This document shows positions 24,754 to 34,540 of a stretch of 64,000 nucleotides of DNA, piece after piece. Origin of the DNA: Halomonas salipaludis. Its GTDB lineage: Bacteria > Pseudomonadota > Gammaproteobacteria > Pseudomonadales > Halomonadaceae. The stretch is from the NCBI RefSeq assembly GCF_002286975.1, contig NZ_NSKB01000002.1:718780-782779 (forward strand). The letters run 5' to 3'. Position numbers and translations under genes: made by a program. The first letter of the stretch is position 1. Every line of letters begins with the position of its first letter. A model generated the notes under the pieces. The model was given only the letters and a program-made list of their open reading frames with translations, was not told the DNA's origin and did no database searches.

Positions 24754-25803
24754 ATGGACTTACCCGTGAGCCCCGGCCTGATACTGGCCCTGATCGTCGT
24801 CTTTATCGGCATCCTGATCGTCGTCAAGGGGCTAGTGATCGTGCGCCAGTCCGAGGTCATGGTGATCGAGCGCCTCGGCTCGTTTCACCGCGTGCTGGAG
24901 AGCGGTATCAATATCATCATCCCGTTCATCGACCAGCCCCGCGCGATCACCATGATCCGCTACCGCAAGATGGGCGATGACTACCACGCCATCACCACTG
25001 ACGAGATTCGCATCGATCGTCGTGAAACGGTCATGGACTTTCCCGGCCAGCCGGTGGTGACCACCGACAACGTCACGGTGCGCATCAACGGCGCCCTCTA
25101 CTACCAGATCATCGACCCCAAGCGCGCCGTCTATGAGGTCGAGAATATGAGCCAGGCGGTGGAAGTGCTGGCCAAGACCACGCTGCGCTCGGTAGTCGGC
25201 AAGATGGAGCTCGACAAGCTGTTCGAGTCCCGCGCCGAGGTCAACAACGAGATCCAGAGCGCCATGGAGGAGCCGGCCTCCAAGTGGGGCGTCAAGCTGT
25301 CGCGGGTCGAGGTGCAGGACATCGCCATGCCCGAGGAAGTCGAGACCGCCATGCGCCTGCAGATGGCCGCCGAGCGCAAGCGTCGTGCCACGGTGACCGA
25401 AGCCGAAGGCGAAAAGTCGGCAGCCATCGCCAAGGCCCAGGGCCAGCGCGAATCGTCGATCCTCAACGCCGAGGGCGACAAGGAGTCGGCCATCCTGCGC
25501 GCCCAGGGCGAGCAGGAGTCGATCAAGCTGGTGCTCAACGCCATCGGCGACAGCGAGGAGAACAAGCAGACCGTGGTCGGCTATCTGCTCGGCCAGAGCT
25601 ATATCAAGGCGCTGCCGACCATGGCCAAGGACGGCGAGCGGGTCTTCGTGCCCTACGAGTCCAGCGCCCTGCTCGGCTCGATGGGCATGTTCCGCGACCT
25701 GGCCGGCTCCCCGGAAGACGCGGTGGGCAAGCACCTGCGCAGCAGCGGCAAGACGGACGGGCTACGCGGCGGCGTGGTCGGCGGTGCCGCCAGCGGCAGC
25801 TGA
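24754..25803 (+). CDS. SPFH/band 7 stomatin-like membrane protein (QmcA type)
   Basis: 349 residues: an N-terminal membrane anchor (~residues 8-28), the band-7 domain (ERLGSFHRVLESGINIIIPF, then DNVTVRINGALYYQI), and an Ala/Glu-rich coiled coil (residues ~205-265: AERKRRATVTEAEGEKSAAI). QmcA-type proteins form oligomeric rings in membrane microdomains and pair with NfeD. The pairing here is textbook: 2-base spacing and the same strand. Confidence 0.92.
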   Translation: MDLPVSPGLILALIVVFIGILIVVKGLVIVRQSEVMVIERLGSFHRVLESGINIIIPFIDQPRAITMIRYRKMGDDYHAITTDEIRIDRRETVMDFPGQPVVTTDNVTVRINGALYYQIIDPKRAVYEVENMSQAVEVLAKTTLRSVVGKMELDKLFESRAEVNNEIQSAMEEPASKWGVKLSRVEVQDIAMPEEVETAMRLQMAAERKRRATVTEAEGEKSAAIAKAQGQRESSILNAEGDKESAILRAQGEQESIKLVLNAIGDSEENKQTVVGYLLGQSYIKALPTMAKDGERVFVPYESSALLGSMGMFRDLAGSPEDAVGKHLRSSGKTDGLRGGVVGGAASGS

Positions 25804-25820
25804 TTCCGGCCCGCAAGTTA

Positions 25821-26085
25821 AGAGGGTGTTTACAAAAGTCACGAGCGAAGGTCAGGGCTAGGCCCGTTCCCAACGGGCCAACGCACTTCCCACATCCATG
25901 TGGGTCGCAAGGCGAAATCAGCTGACAAATAGTCAGGATTGACGATTTGGGCAGCTCTGCTGCTCGAAGAGCGAGCGACATGGATGTCGCAAATCCAAAA
26001 GCGGAGTTTACGAGTGTGTAAATGAGCATTTTGAAGGTGATTTCAACGCAGCATGACCGAGCGCAGTAGTTTGTAGACACCCTCT
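25821..26085. repeat. 265-bp structured interspersed repeat with 16-bp terminal inverted repeats
   Basis: The ends are AGAGGGTGTTTACAAA and TTTGTAGACACCCTCT, complementary at 15 of 16 positions. The interior holds further hairpins (GGCCCGTT/AACGGGCC, CCCACAT/ATGTGGG, CGACAT/ATGTCG). No reading frame fits it. It fills the space between the band-7 gene and the symporter terminator. A shorter relative in opposite orientation lies at 39566-39690, so this is a family rather than a local accident. MITE or REP-like element is the best label. Confidence 0.75.
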
Positions 26086-26091
26086 AGACAA

Positions 26092-26118
26092 CGCGGCCGG
26101 GCCAATTGCCCGGCCGCG
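26092..26118 (-). terminator. Bidirectional-looking terminator between band-7 and symporter genes
   Basis: CGCGGCCGGGC / GCCCGGCCGCG form a perfect 11-bp stem with a 5-base loop (CAATT), 16 bases past the stop of the minus-strand symporter gene. Confidence 0.7.
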
Positions 26119-26133
26119 CTGTATCTAGCGCTC

Positions 26134-27657
26134 TCAACCGCCATGTACGGCGGTGTCCGCGGCGACCGTCTTACCGCCACTGCCAAGGCGGGTAAGCCCG
26201 CGCGGCGCGGCGATGCGGAAGAACCGCTCCACCACCTCGGATGAAGTCGGCGCCGTAACCAGCGAGACCGCCACGAACACCGGCAGGTTGAGCATCAATC
26301 CCCAGAAACCGGCATGAACCCCCAGCGGATGCGGCCACAGGGTGGTAAAGGCCACGGTAACCAGGAAGCCGGCGACGATACCCGCCATCACCCCCAACCG
26401 CGAGGCCCGCGGCCAGAAGAACATGCCGATGAAGGCCGGCAATACCTGGGTGGCAAAGCCCAGCCCCACCAGCAGGATCATCACCAGGCTGCCCGGCTCG
26501 GCGATCGCCAGCGGGGCGATCACCAGCGCCATCAGCGGCACGATCATCCAGCGCGCCAGCCTGCCGGTCAGCGCATCCGAAAGCCCCAACAGAGGCTGCA
26601 CAACGTCGCGACTCCAGGACAGCGCCACCGAGTGGATGAACGGCTCGCTGGAGGACATCGAGGCCGCCAGGGTGCCGGCCCCCAACAGCCCTACCAGCAC
26701 CACCGGCAGATGCTGCATGGCATACTCCAGCACCACGGTATCGGCCCGCGCCAGCTCAGGCAGCGAGAAGATGCCGATGAAGCCCACTACCACCATCGGC
26801 AGGATCACCACATAGTAGGTCGGCAACCAGGTAGCGCTGCGGCGGATGGTGCGCGCCGAGGAGGCGCTCATCCACTGGGTCCACACCGGCGGCATGAAGG
26901 AGAACATCGAGACGATGATCGAGGTGGTCCAGAAGCTAAACGTCATGTCGCCACCGGCCCCCGGCAGCGTGAGGAACTCGCCGTGCTCGGCCAGCAGTCG
27001 CTCGAAGAGCGGGGCGAAGCTCAGGCCACCGGTGGCACTGTGCAGCGCCCAGAGCCCCACCGCCCAGGCCACGATCAGCATCAGCACGCCCTGGAAGGCA
27101 TTGGTACGCCCAATGGCGCGCTGGCCGCTGACGAACAGATAGACCGCGATACACGCCAGCACCAGCGGCACCCCCAGCCACACCGGAATCGTCCCACCGC
27201 TCATCACGAACAGAATGTAGGCGGAGCCGACGGTCTGCAGCACCGCGTAGGCGATCGAACCGATCGACATCACCAGTGCCGCCAGGGCGCCCAGCGCCGG
27301 GCTCTGGTAGCGGTCGGCAATGGCGCTGGCCTGGGTGACGTGGCCGAACTGTTCGCCGAACTGCCAAACCTTGGGGCCGAAGTACCAGGCCACCAGTGCC
27401 AGATAGGCGAGGTAGACCGCCACGTAGAACACCGCCACGCCCTTGGCGTAGGCCCACCCCGGCGCGCCCATGAAGGTATAGGCGCTGACGCTGCCGGCAG
27501 CGATCAGCAGGTAGAGTGTCACCGGCCCCATGCTGCGCCCGGCCACGCCCCACTCCTCGAGGCTATTCATGCGCCGCCCGCCGCGCGCGCGCAGCCCGAT
27601 GACCATGGCAATGGCCACGTAGGTCAGGGTGATCAGCAGCGGCCAGGGACTAGTCAT
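26134..27657 (-). CDS. Sodium:solute symporter family transporter
   Basis: A 507-residue protein with about 13 membrane helices. Family signatures are EEWGVAGRSMGPVTLY near the start, GAPGWAYAKG, and GLLGAGTLAASMSSSEPFIH (the sodium-binding helix region). The substrate is likely an organic acid, amino acid or related small molecule. The start overlaps the stop of the small upstream membrane-protein gene by 8 bases (GATGACTAG), so the two are translated together. Transport feeding the neighbouring amidase is a reasonable inference. Confidence 0.88.
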   Translation of the reverse strand: MTSPWPLLITLTYVAIAMVIGLRARGGRRMNSLEEWGVAGRSMGPVTLYLLIAAGSVSAYTFMGAPGWAYAKGVAVFYVAVYLAYLALVAWYFGPKVWQFGEQFGHVTQASAIADRYQSPALGALAALVMSIGSIAYAVLQTVGSAYILFVMSGGTIPVWLGVPLVLACIAVYLFVSGQRAIGRTNAFQGVLMLIVAWAVGLWALHSATGGLSFAPLFERLLAEHGEFLTLPGAGGDMTFSFWTTSIIVSMFSFMPPVWTQWMSASSARTIRRSATWLPTYYVVILPMVVVGFIGIFSLPELARADTVVLEYAMQHLPVVLVGLLGAGTLAASMSSSEPFIHSVALSWSRDVVQPLLGLSDALTGRLARWMIVPLMALVIAPLAIAEPGSLVMILLVGLGFATQVLPAFIGMFFWPRASRLGVMAGIVAGFLVTVAFTTLWPHPLGVHAGFWGLMLNLPVFVAVSLVTAPTSSEVVERFFRIAAPRGLTRLGSGGKTVAADTAVHGG

Positions 27658-27883
27658 CCTCGCCCTCCCGCCACTCGATGACACGATTGGCGATCAACAT
27701 CACGGCGAAGCAGGCGAAGATCAGCACATAGCTCCACACCACCAGCAGCGGCAGGCCGAGGAATAGCACGGCGCGATTGACCAAGCCGATCGCCGGCCAG
27801 ATCCCCGCCACCACGACCGCCACGAAGGCGATCATCAAGGCCCAACCGGTACGGCTGGTGGGCAGTACGACAAGACGCTGCAT
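27650..27883 (-). CDS. Small two-helix membrane protein, symporter partner
   Basis: 77 residues with two hydrophobic helices (about 14-32 and 38-62) and an acidic tail (EWREGEDD). Its position, immediately upstream of and overlapping an SSS symporter gene, matches the small membrane proteins often paired with such transporters (DUF3311/YhdT-like). The family name is not certain. The ATG is MQRLVVLPTSRTG at 27883. Confidence 0.65.
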   Translation of the reverse strand: MQRLVVLPTSRTGWALMIAFVAVVVAGIWPAIGLVNRAVLFLGLPLLVVWSYVLIFACFAVMLIANRVIEWREGEDD

Positions 27884-27927
27884 AGCTTTCTCCCTATATT
27901 GTTGTAACAGATGCGCTACGAATGCCG

Positions 27928-29325
27928 TCAGCCCCCACCCGGGAGCGATGGCCAGCGCGGTGCCACGTCCAGCCGCTCCTCGAGCGACTTGGCCAGCTTG
28001 AGCACCAGGTGATCGGCGAAACGCGGCCCGATCAGCTGCACACCCAGCGGCATGCCCTCGCCGCTGAAACCGGCATTGAGGGATATCGCCGGCTGCTCGC
28101 CCATGTTCCACGGCAGCGTGTAGGCGATATGCTCGAAGGGCCGCTGAGGGTCGTTGGTGGGCGAGGCCCAGTCGGCCGGGAACGCCACGTTGGGGGTGGT
28201 CGGCGAGATCACCGCATCGACCTGCTCGAACGCCGCTTCGGTGGCGCGTCGCATGTTGAGGGTCTGCTGGAAGCCGCGCACCGCCTCGACGCCGCTCAGT
28301 CGCGCGCCCTCCTCGGCCCAATCGACGATCGCCGGCAGTACCCGCTCACGCTGTGCCGCCGTCAGCGCCTCCAGCTCGCTGTACTGACGCGCCCGCCAGA
28401 AGCGATCCAGGCCATCGAGCATCTCCCGGGTCAGTACTGGGGCCAGCGGCACCAGGGTCGCCCCGGCCGCCTCCAGGCGCTGCGCTGCGGACTCCACGGC
28501 ATCGCGTATCGGCTCCTCCAGCGGCAAGCCGCAGCCCGCCTCCAGCATCACCCCTAGCCGCAACCCCTTGAGTTCCAGGCGCAGGTCCGTCCAGTCGATG
28601 GTCTCCGGCGGCAGACGCATCGCATCGCGACGGTCGGTACGCGCCAGGCTGGTCATCATCAGTGCCGCGTCGTCGACGCTGCGCGTCATGGGGCCGGCGC
28701 AGCGCCCCACGTAGTAGGGGTCGATGGGAATCCGCCCCAGGGTCGGCTTGAAGCCCACCACCCCACACCAAGCCGCCGGCAGGCGTACCGAACCGCCGAT
28801 GTCGGTACCCACATGCAGCGGGCCATAGCCGGCTGCTGCCGCGGCCCCTGCCCCGGAGCTCGAGCCACCGGTATTGCACGCTAGGTTCCAGGGGTTACGG
28901 GTCAGGCCGTGGAAGGAGGAGAGCCCCGAAGAGAGCATGCCGAAATCCGGGCAGGTGGTCTTGGCCAACGGCAGCGCAGCGTCTTCGGCCAGACGCGCCG
29001 CGGGGGGCGCATCCTCGCTGGCCTCGGCCTGTTCGCCAAGCCCCGTGCCCAGTGGCACCGGCAGGCCCCGAGTGGCAATCAGCTCCTTGAGGGTCACCGG
29101 TACGCCATCCAAGGTGCCGCGGGGGGCATTCCGCGCCCAGCGCTCGCTGGAGGCGCGCGCCGCCGCGAGAAAAGCCTCGGGACGGAAGGCGTAGAGGGCA
29201 TTGAGATGCGGCTCCCAGCGCTCGATATGGGCGATCAACGACTCGGCGTAGTCGAGTGGCGACAGCGACTTGTCACGATAGGCGGCAAGCAGTTGGGTAG
29301 CGGTCATCCGATGGGGCTCGTGCAT
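27928..29325 (-). CDS. Amidase signature family hydrolase
   Basis: A 465-residue protein with the amidase catalytic triad: Lys in VPVTLKELIATRG, cis-Ser in GGSSSGAGAAAAAG, and nucleophilic Ser in GTDIGGSVRLPAAWCG. Such enzymes hydrolyse amides (aryl or alkyl amides, or glutamyl-tRNA in GatA, but no gatB/C is nearby). The ATG at 29325 is preferred; the frame stays open to 29592 without good support, and an ATG at 29307 is possible. It lies between a LysR regulator and a transporter on the same strand, suggesting an inducible uptake-and-hydrolysis unit. Confidence 0.85.
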   Translation of the reverse strand: MHEPHRMTATQLLAAYRDKSLSPLDYAESLIAHIERWEPHLNALYAFRPEAFLAAARASSERWARNAPRGTLDGVPVTLKELIATRGLPVPLGTGLGEQAEASEDAPPAARLAEDAALPLAKTTCPDFGMLSSGLSSFHGLTRNPWNLACNTGGSSSGAGAAAAAGYGPLHVGTDIGGSVRLPAAWCGVVGFKPTLGRIPIDPYYVGRCAGPMTRSVDDAALMMTSLARTDRRDAMRLPPETIDWTDLRLELKGLRLGVMLEAGCGLPLEEPIRDAVESAAQRLEAAGATLVPLAPVLTREMLDGLDRFWRARQYSELEALTAAQRERVLPAIVDWAEEGARLSGVEAVRGFQQTLNMRRATEAAFEQVDAVISPTTPNVAFPADWASPTNDPQRPFEHIAYTLPWNMGEQPAISLNAGFSGEGMPLGVQLIGPRFADHLVLKLAKSLEERLDVAPRWPSLPGGG

Positions 29326-29432
29326 GCAGTCTCTCTCGGCATGATGAACGATGCCTTCAGCATGAGCCGCGCCAGTGTCTACCGCCATTACAATTATGAT
29401 GCCGGCGTGTCCACATTTTGTGGTCACCAGGG

Positions 29433-30338
29433 TCAGCCCGCACCTAGCCCATTGAGCGTCTCCGCCAGTAGCGACAGGCACGCCTCGGTGGCAAAACTGC
29501 GCTGGCGGTGGCGATAGAGGCACAGGTCGACCCGCGCCCCCGGCAGCTCGCCATGCTGGAGGGGCACCCCGACCAGTTGCCCGGCACGGCACTCACGGGC
29601 CACTGCCATGGGCGGCAAAACCAGCACTGCCACGCCGGCCATGGCGAGGGCCTTCTGGGTCTCGAGGGAGGCGGCATGGAAGGTCGGCGTCAACCTCACG
29701 CCCTGCTGGCGGGCCGCCGCGTCGAGGGCCTGGCGCACCCCATAGCGCGTATCAGGCAGTGCCAGCGGTTGCTCGGCAAGATCGGCCAGGCGCAGCGTGC
29801 GCGCCGCCGCCAGGGGGTGGTCCGGCGCCATCACCACGTGGTGCTCTAGGGTACCGCTGGCGAGGGTCAGGATATCGTCGTGCCGCGGCATGAAGAAGGC
29901 CAGGCCGATATCGGCGTCACCACACCGCAACGCCTCGACGATCTGGCCGGCGCTGGCGATGTGGATATCGAAGTCGAGCCGCGGATGCTGGCGGCTCAGC
30001 TGCGCCAGAGCCGGTGTCAGCAGGCCGGCGACCACGCCTTCTGCCACCTGCAGGCTGACGCGTCCGGTGCGCAACCCTTTGAGGTCGTGGATGTGCTCCT
30101 GGACCCGTTCGAGGTCGCGCAGCGTGCGCTGGGCCTGGGCCGCCAGCAGCTCCCCCGCGGCGGTAAGGCTGATGCCATTGGGGCCACGCTCGATCAGCGG
30201 GGCACCGAGCTGATGTTCGAGCAGATCAATCTGCCGGCTGATGGCGGTGGGGGCGATATGCAACTGCGCCGCCGCCTGCCTCAGTGAACGGCAGCGGGCC
30301 ACGGTGTCGAAGTAGCGTAGCGCTCGCCAGTGCATCAT
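29433..30338 (-). CDS. LysR family transcriptional regulator
   Basis: 301 residues with an N-terminal winged helix-turn-helix (LRYFDTVARCRSLRQAAAQL, then PTAISRQIDLLEHQLG) and a LysR co-inducer domain. It is encoded just upstream of the amidase on the same strand, not divergently as is more usual. It probably controls the amidase/symporter genes. Confidence 0.9.
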   Translation of the reverse strand: MMHWRALRYFDTVARCRSLRQAAAQLHIAPTAISRQIDLLEHQLGAPLIERGPNGISLTAAGELLAAQAQRTLRDLERVQEHIHDLKGLRTGRVSLQVAEGVVAGLLTPALAQLSRQHPRLDFDIHIASAGQIVEALRCGDADIGLAFFMPRHDDILTLASGTLEHHVVMAPDHPLAAARTLRLADLAEQPLALPDTRYGVRQALDAAARQQGVRLTPTFHAASLETQKALAMAGVAVLVLPPMAVARECRAGQLVGVPLQHGELPGARVDLCLYRHRQRSFATEACLSLLAETLNGLGAG

Positions 30339-30347
30339 CGCGCCCGA

Positions 30348-30833
30348 TCAGGGAGTGTCTGCGTCGAAGCGGCGGCGCATGATCGTCACCGCTTCGCCGC
30401 GATAGTCACGCTCCTCCACCGCCTGCCAGCCCAGCCGAGCATAGAGCGCCTGCTGATCCGGCGTGTAGAGATGAAAAACCGCGATACCCGTGTCTCGCGC
30501 CTCGGCCTCGACCCGCCGCACCAGCGACGATGCGATGCCTCGGCCGCGCCACTCGGGCAGCACGAATACCGAGGCCAGCCAGGGGGAGAGATCGGGGCGG
30601 TCGCTCATATCGTCGACTACCAGGCTGGCCGTGCCCACCGGCACGCCATTACACATGGCAACGAATACCGAGGGCACGCCGCCGGCACCGCACTCTCCGC
30701 GCAGGCGCTCGATGGCATCATTGAGGGTCATGCCGGGGTTGAGATGCCCCCAGGCGGCATGGGTCCACCCCGCCAGCGTGGCGAGATATGGGGACTCGGC
30801 GCTCAGCCGTTCGATCGTCAATGCTTCCGCCAT
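30348..30833 (-). CDS. GNAT family N-acetyltransferase
   Basis: A 161-residue acetyltransferase with the acetyl-CoA loop VLPEWRGRGIASSLVRRVE (motif A, Q/R-x-x-G-x-G/A) and an end typical of GNAT (LYARLGWQAVEERDY). I chose the ATG at 30833 because GAGGAG lies about 8 bases upstream; an ATG at 30857 is also in frame. The substrate is unknown. It stops 9 bases before the LysR start. Confidence 0.87.
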   Translation of the reverse strand: MAEALTIERLSAESPYLATLAGWTHAAWGHLNPGMTLNDAIERLRGECGAGGVPSVFVAMCNGVPVGTASLVVDDMSDRPDLSPWLASVFVLPEWRGRGIASSLVRRVEAEARDTGIAVFHLYTPDQQALYARLGWQAVEERDYRGEAVTIMRRRFDADTP

Positions 30834-30989
30834 CTCGGCGCTCCTCAGGGCTTCCATTGCATAAGTGCCTTACGGTAACCACAAAGGCCCCGGCCTGCCA
30901 GCGGACGACTCGACAGCGACGCGGGAAGTATCATTGCCTGGGCTAGGCGATGCGTTAGAATAATGGAAACCTCAGCGGATCCTCCTTAC

Positions 30990-31151
30990 ATGCCGGACAT
31001 CTCACTGAAAACCAAGCAAGCGTATTTTGCCAAGGTCAAGAGAGCCAATTACCAGGCCAGCATGCATCTGGAAGGCTTCACGCCTTCAACGGCCCGCGCC
31101 AAGCTAACTAAGGAAGCCATTCTGGCCAAGTACTCTCGTTCCCGCTCCTGA
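30990..31151 (+). CDS. YhfG-like Fic antitoxin
   Basis: A 53-residue basic protein, KTKQAYFAKVKRANYQASMH then LEGF, resembling YhfG, the small protein encoded before fic in enterobacteria and pseudomonads and thought to inhibit the Fic toxin. Its TGA overlaps the fic start (TGATG), the usual coupled arrangement. An ATG at 30963 is an alternative start. The antitoxin frame is intact although the toxin frame is broken. Confidence 0.72.
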   Translation: MPDISLKTKQAYFAKVKRANYQASMHLEGFTPSTARAKLTKEAILAKYSRSRS

Positions 31152-31659
31152 TGGACAAGTACGGCACTGAACAAGCCCCCTATTGTTACCCGCAAAGTAC
31201 TACTCTGCGTAATCACCTCGGCATCATCAATGAAGACGAACTGATCAGCGTCGAGCGGGAGCTGACATTGCTAGCCACCGACGCGATTCAGTTCTCGCCA
31301 CCTCCCTATGATCTCGCCTACCTCCAGAGCCTGCACCATCAATTATTCGGCGATCTCTTAAGCTCTTCGACTCTCTCACCCGGCGGTGCTATTTCGTGGG
31401 CCTGGCCCGTGAAGCGCTGATAGAGGCCGTTGCCGAGTTTTATGGCGACCTGAATGTGGTCCACCCCTTCCGCGAAGGAAACGGCAGAGCACAGCGGCTA
31501 CTGTTCGAGCATATTATCATCAACTGCGGCTACGAGATTTCATGGCAGGGGCTAGAGCGCGACGAGTGGCTGGACGCCAATATCTCCGCCTACCACTGCG
31601 ACTACCAACCGATGGTAAAACTCTTTGGCCGATGTATCGGCAAAGAGCTAACGGAATAG
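31151..31659 (+). pseudogene. fic: Fic family AMP-transferase toxin, broken by an internal deletion
   Basis: The first frame (31151-31420) starts like Fic (MDKYGTEQAPYCYPQSTTLR, then LHHQLFGDL) and then runs out of family sequence. In another frame the family resumes as KLFDSLTRRCYFVGLAREAL and continues through the catalytic Fic motif HPFREGNGRAQR to a stop at 31657-31659. Comparison with Fic proteins suggests about 30-35 codons are missing out of frame near 31355, including the 'DWAGQ' region. An active full-length Fic enzyme cannot be made. Confidence 0.78.
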
Positions 31660-31690
31660 CGCCAGTGACCTGTCATGGCGGCTATTCCGT
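31651..31690. terminator. Hairpin between fic remnant and astB
   Basis: ACGGAATAGCGCC pairs with GGCGGCTATTCCGT, with one bulged base and a 13-base loop. It includes the fic stop codon and lies 14 bases beyond the astB stop on the other strand, so it could terminate both convergent units. Confidence 0.6.
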
Positions 31691-31703
31691 CAGGCAGCTC
31701 CCC

Positions 31704-33065
31704 CTACCCCAGCTGAAACGGATACACCGAGCCGATCTGCAGGATCCGCGTCAGCTCGTCCAAGGTGCTGAGGGTCTCCTCGGCGAGCTGCGGGTCGGCG
31801 AGGTCGTCCGGTGCCAGGCGGTCGCGGTAGTGGCGCTCGACCCAGGCGGTGAGCTCGGTATAGAGCGCCTCATCGAGCAGCACCCGGCCGCACAGGGCCT
31901 GGCGCTCGGCGGCGCTGAGCGCCACCCGCAGGCGCAGGCAGGCGGGGCCGCCGCCGTTGCGCATGCTCTGCTTGACGTCCTTGACCAGCACCTCGCCGAT
32001 GGGGTTGTGGCCCGCCAGCAGCAGGTCCTGGATGGTGCGCCACACCGCCTCGTTCTCCTGACACTCGCCGGGCACCACCAGGGTCATCGAGCCGTCGGGA
32101 TTGGAGAGCAGCTGGGAGTTGAACAGGTAGGAGGACACCGCATCGTCCATGCTGACCGCCTCGACCGGCACGCGCACCGGAATCAGCGGCGTGGCCATTT
32201 TGGCGCGCAGCGCGTCGAGGGTCGCCTGTTCGTCGCGGAACGCCATCTCGTGATAGAGCAATACCGGGCCATTACCCACTGCGATCACGTCATTGTGGAA
32301 GACGCCGGCGTCGATGGCCGCGGGGTGCTGCTGGGCGAATACCGTCTGGGCCTCGCCGAGGCCGTGCTGGCGGGCCACCGCCTGGCTGGCCTCCAGCGTC
32401 TGGCGTGCCGGGAAGTGCCGGGGCTCGTGGGCGGGGTCGCCGCCGAAGGCCTGGCGGCCGTAGACGTACAGGTGCACCCCGGGCTCGCCGTGAGAGGCGC
32501 TCAGGCGGGTGTGGTTGGCCGCGCCCTCGTCGGAGAACGCCGGGGTCGCCGGCAGCACCGGGTGGTGGGCGAAGTGGCGCGGGTCGTTGAAGATCGCCGC
32601 CAGCACGCGGCCGGTGGTCTCCGGCTCCAGGTAGCGGTGGAAGCTCGACTGCAGGTTGGCCGGGGTGAAGTGCACCCGCCCGTCCGCGGCATCGACGCTG
32701 GGCGTTACGGTGCCGGCATTGGCGGTCCACATGCTCGATGCCGAACACACCGCGCGCAGCAGCTGCGGCGCCTCGCGGGCGGCGCGGGTCAGCACCTCGT
32801 GGGGCGTGCCGCTGAAGCCCAGTGCGCGCAGCGCGCCCAGGTCGGGGCGCTGCTGAGGGGGCAGCACGCCCTGGGCGTAGCCGTCATCGAGCAGCGACTT
32901 CATCTTGGCCAGCCCCTGCAGCGCCCCCTCGCGGGGGTTGGAGACCAGCCCGCCATGGCTCATCGAGGCCACGTTGCCCAGCGCCAGGCCGGAGTAGTTG
33001 TGGGTGGGCCCTACCAGGCCGTCGAAGTTGACCTCGCGAACGTCCAGGCTCGAAGCGTCACTCAT
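31704..33065 (-). CDS. astB: N-succinylarginine dihydrolase
   Basis: 453 residues, close to known AstB (about 447). It begins [20 protein letters not shown], a family hallmark, and carries the guanidine-modifying-enzyme fold signatures ([10 protein letters not shown], and [12 protein letters not shown] near the end with the catalytic Cys). It converts N2-succinylarginine to succinylornithine, ammonia and CO2, the second step of arginine succinyltransferase catabolism. Its ATG overlaps the astD stop (ATGA). It is the last gene of the operon in this window. Confidence 0.95.
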   Translation of the reverse strand: MSDASSLDVREVNFDGLVGPTHNYSGLALGNVASMSHGGLVSNPREGALQGLAKMKSLLDDGYAQGVLPPQQRPDLGALRALGFSGTPHEVLTRAAREAPQLLRAVCSASSMWTANAGTVTPSVDAADGRVHFTPANLQSSFHRYLEPETTGRVLAAIFNDPRHFAHHPVLPATPAFSDEGAANHTRLSASHGEPGVHLYVYGRQAFGGDPAHEPRHFPARQTLEASQAVARQHGLGEAQTVFAQQHPAAIDAGVFHNDVIAVGNGPVLLYHEMAFRDEQATLDALRAKMATPLIPVRVPVEAVSMDDAVSSYLFNSQLLSNPDGSMTLVVPGECQENEAVWRTIQDLLLAGHNPIGEVLVKDVKQSMRNGGGPACLRLRVALSAAERQALCGRVLLDEALYTELTAWVERHYRDRLAPDDLADPQLAEETLSTLDELTRILQIGSVYPFQLG

Positions 33066-34531
33066 AACACCACCCCCGGCGGCAGTTGGTCTGGCAGCTG
33101 CAGATCCTCGCTCTCCATCGAGGCCACCGGGTAGGCGCAATAATCCGCGGCATAGTAGGCGCTGGGCCGATGGTTGCCGCTATCGCCGACGCCGCCGAAC
33201 GGCGCATCCCCGGAGGCGCCGGTGGTCTGGCGGTTCCAGTTGACGATACCGGCACGGATACGCAGCAGGAAATCGTCCCAGTCGTCGCGGCTGCCGCCGA
33301 TCAGCCCGGCGGAAAGACCGTAGCGGGTATCGTTGGCCAGCGCGATCGCCTCGTCCCAGTCGCGGTAGCGGTGCACCTTGAGCAGCGGCCCAAAGTGCTC
33401 TTCGTCGGGCAGCGCGAGGCCGGTCACGTCGATCAACGCCGGGCTCAGCAGGCTAGTGTGCTCCTCCAGGCGCTGCATGCGCGACAGCACCGTGCCACCC
33501 AGCGCCTCCAGGTCATCCTGGGCCTTGAGCAGGCCGTCGGCGGCGGCGACGCTGACCAGCCCGCCGTAGAACGGCGCCGGTTCGCTGAACTGGCCACCCA
33601 CCCGGAGTTTGTCGATGGCCGATACCAGCGCCTCGAGCAACCGGTCGCCGACATCGCCCTGAGGCACCATCAGCCGCCGCGCACAGGTGCAGCGCTGGCC
33701 GCCGGAGAGAAACGCCGACTGCAGGATGGTCAGCACTGCGGCGTCCTGGTCGGGCACGTCCCTGACCACCAGCGGGTTATTGCCACCCAGCTCCAAGGCC
33801 AGGATCTTGTCCAACTGGCCGGCGAACTGCTGCTGCAGCAGGCCGCCGACCTTGGCGCTGCCGGTGAACAGCAGGCCATCGATGTCGCGGCAGGCGGCTA
33901 GCGCCTGGCCCACTGGCGCAGCGCCCTGCACCAGGTTGATGACGCCCGCGGGCAGGCCGGCCTCACGCCAGCACTGCAGCACCAGGTCGGCGGTCAGCGG
34001 GGTCTGCTCGCTGGGCTTGAAGACCACCGTATTGCCGGCCAGCAGCGCCGGCACCATGTGGCCGTTGGGCAGGTGGCCAGGGAAGTTGTAGGGGCCGAAC
34101 ACCGCCATCACGCCGTGGGGGCGGTGGCGCAGCACGGCGTGGGTGCCGCCCAGGTCGCGTTCGCGCTCGCCGGTACGCTCGTGGTAGGCGCTGATCGACA
34201 GCGCCACCTTGCCGATCATGGCGCCGACCTCGGTGCGCGCCTCCCACAGCGGCTTGCCGGTCTCGCCGGCAATCGCGGTGGCCAGATCCTCGCGGTGACT
34301 CTCGAGCACGCCGCGGAAGCGCTCGACCAGCGCCTGGCGCTCGGCAAAGCGCGTGCGCGTCCAGCCGGGGAAGGCTTGGCGCGCCGCGGCCACGGCAGCC
34401 TCGACCTGGGTGGCGCCAGCACTGGCACCCTGCCAGAGTTCCTGGTGGGACACCGGGTCGAGCTTGGCGAACCGTTCCGCGTCGCCGTCGACCCAGGCGC
34501 CGCCGATCAGCAGCTGCTGTTTGGCTTGCAT
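33062..34531 (-). CDS. astD: N-succinylglutamate 5-semialdehyde dehydrogenase
   Basis: A 489-residue aldehyde dehydrogenase of the AstD type. It shows the NAD-site glycine region ([12 protein letters not shown]), the catalytic Glu in [11 protein letters not shown] and the catalytic Cys in [11 protein letters not shown]. It oxidises succinylglutamic semialdehyde to succinylglutamate, the fourth step of the pathway. The ATG at 34531 is 6 bases after AGGAG; the ATG at 34537 is too close to that site. Confidence 0.95.
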   Translation of the reverse strand: MQAKQQLLIGGAWVDGDAERFAKLDPVSHQELWQGASAGATQVEAAVAAARQAFPGWTRTRFAERQALVERFRGVLESHREDLATAIAGETGKPLWEARTEVGAMIGKVALSISAYHERTGERERDLGGTHAVLRHRPHGVMAVFGPYNFPGHLPNGHMVPALLAGNTVVFKPSEQTPLTADLVLQCWREAGLPAGVINLVQGAAPVGQALAACRDIDGLLFTGSAKVGGLLQQQFAGQLDKILALELGGNNPLVVRDVPDQDAAVLTILQSAFLSGGQRCTCARRLMVPQGDVGDRLLEALVSAIDKLRVGGQFSEPAPFYGGLVSVAAADGLLKAQDDLEALGGTVLSRMQRLEEHTSLLSPALIDVTGLALPDEEHFGPLLKVHRYRDWDEAIALANDTRYGLSAGLIGGSRDDWDDFLLRIRAGIVNWNRQTTGASGDAPFGGVGDSGNHRPSAYYAADYCAYPVASMESEDLQLPDQLPPGVVL

Positions 34532-34540
34532 GTGCATCTC

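Noticed and set aside
26314..27681. 455-codon plus-strand frame opposite the symporter gene
   Set aside because: Its composition (repeated His, Gln, Arg, Pro) is typical of the antisense of membrane-protein codons; the symporter on the other strand has clear family motifs.
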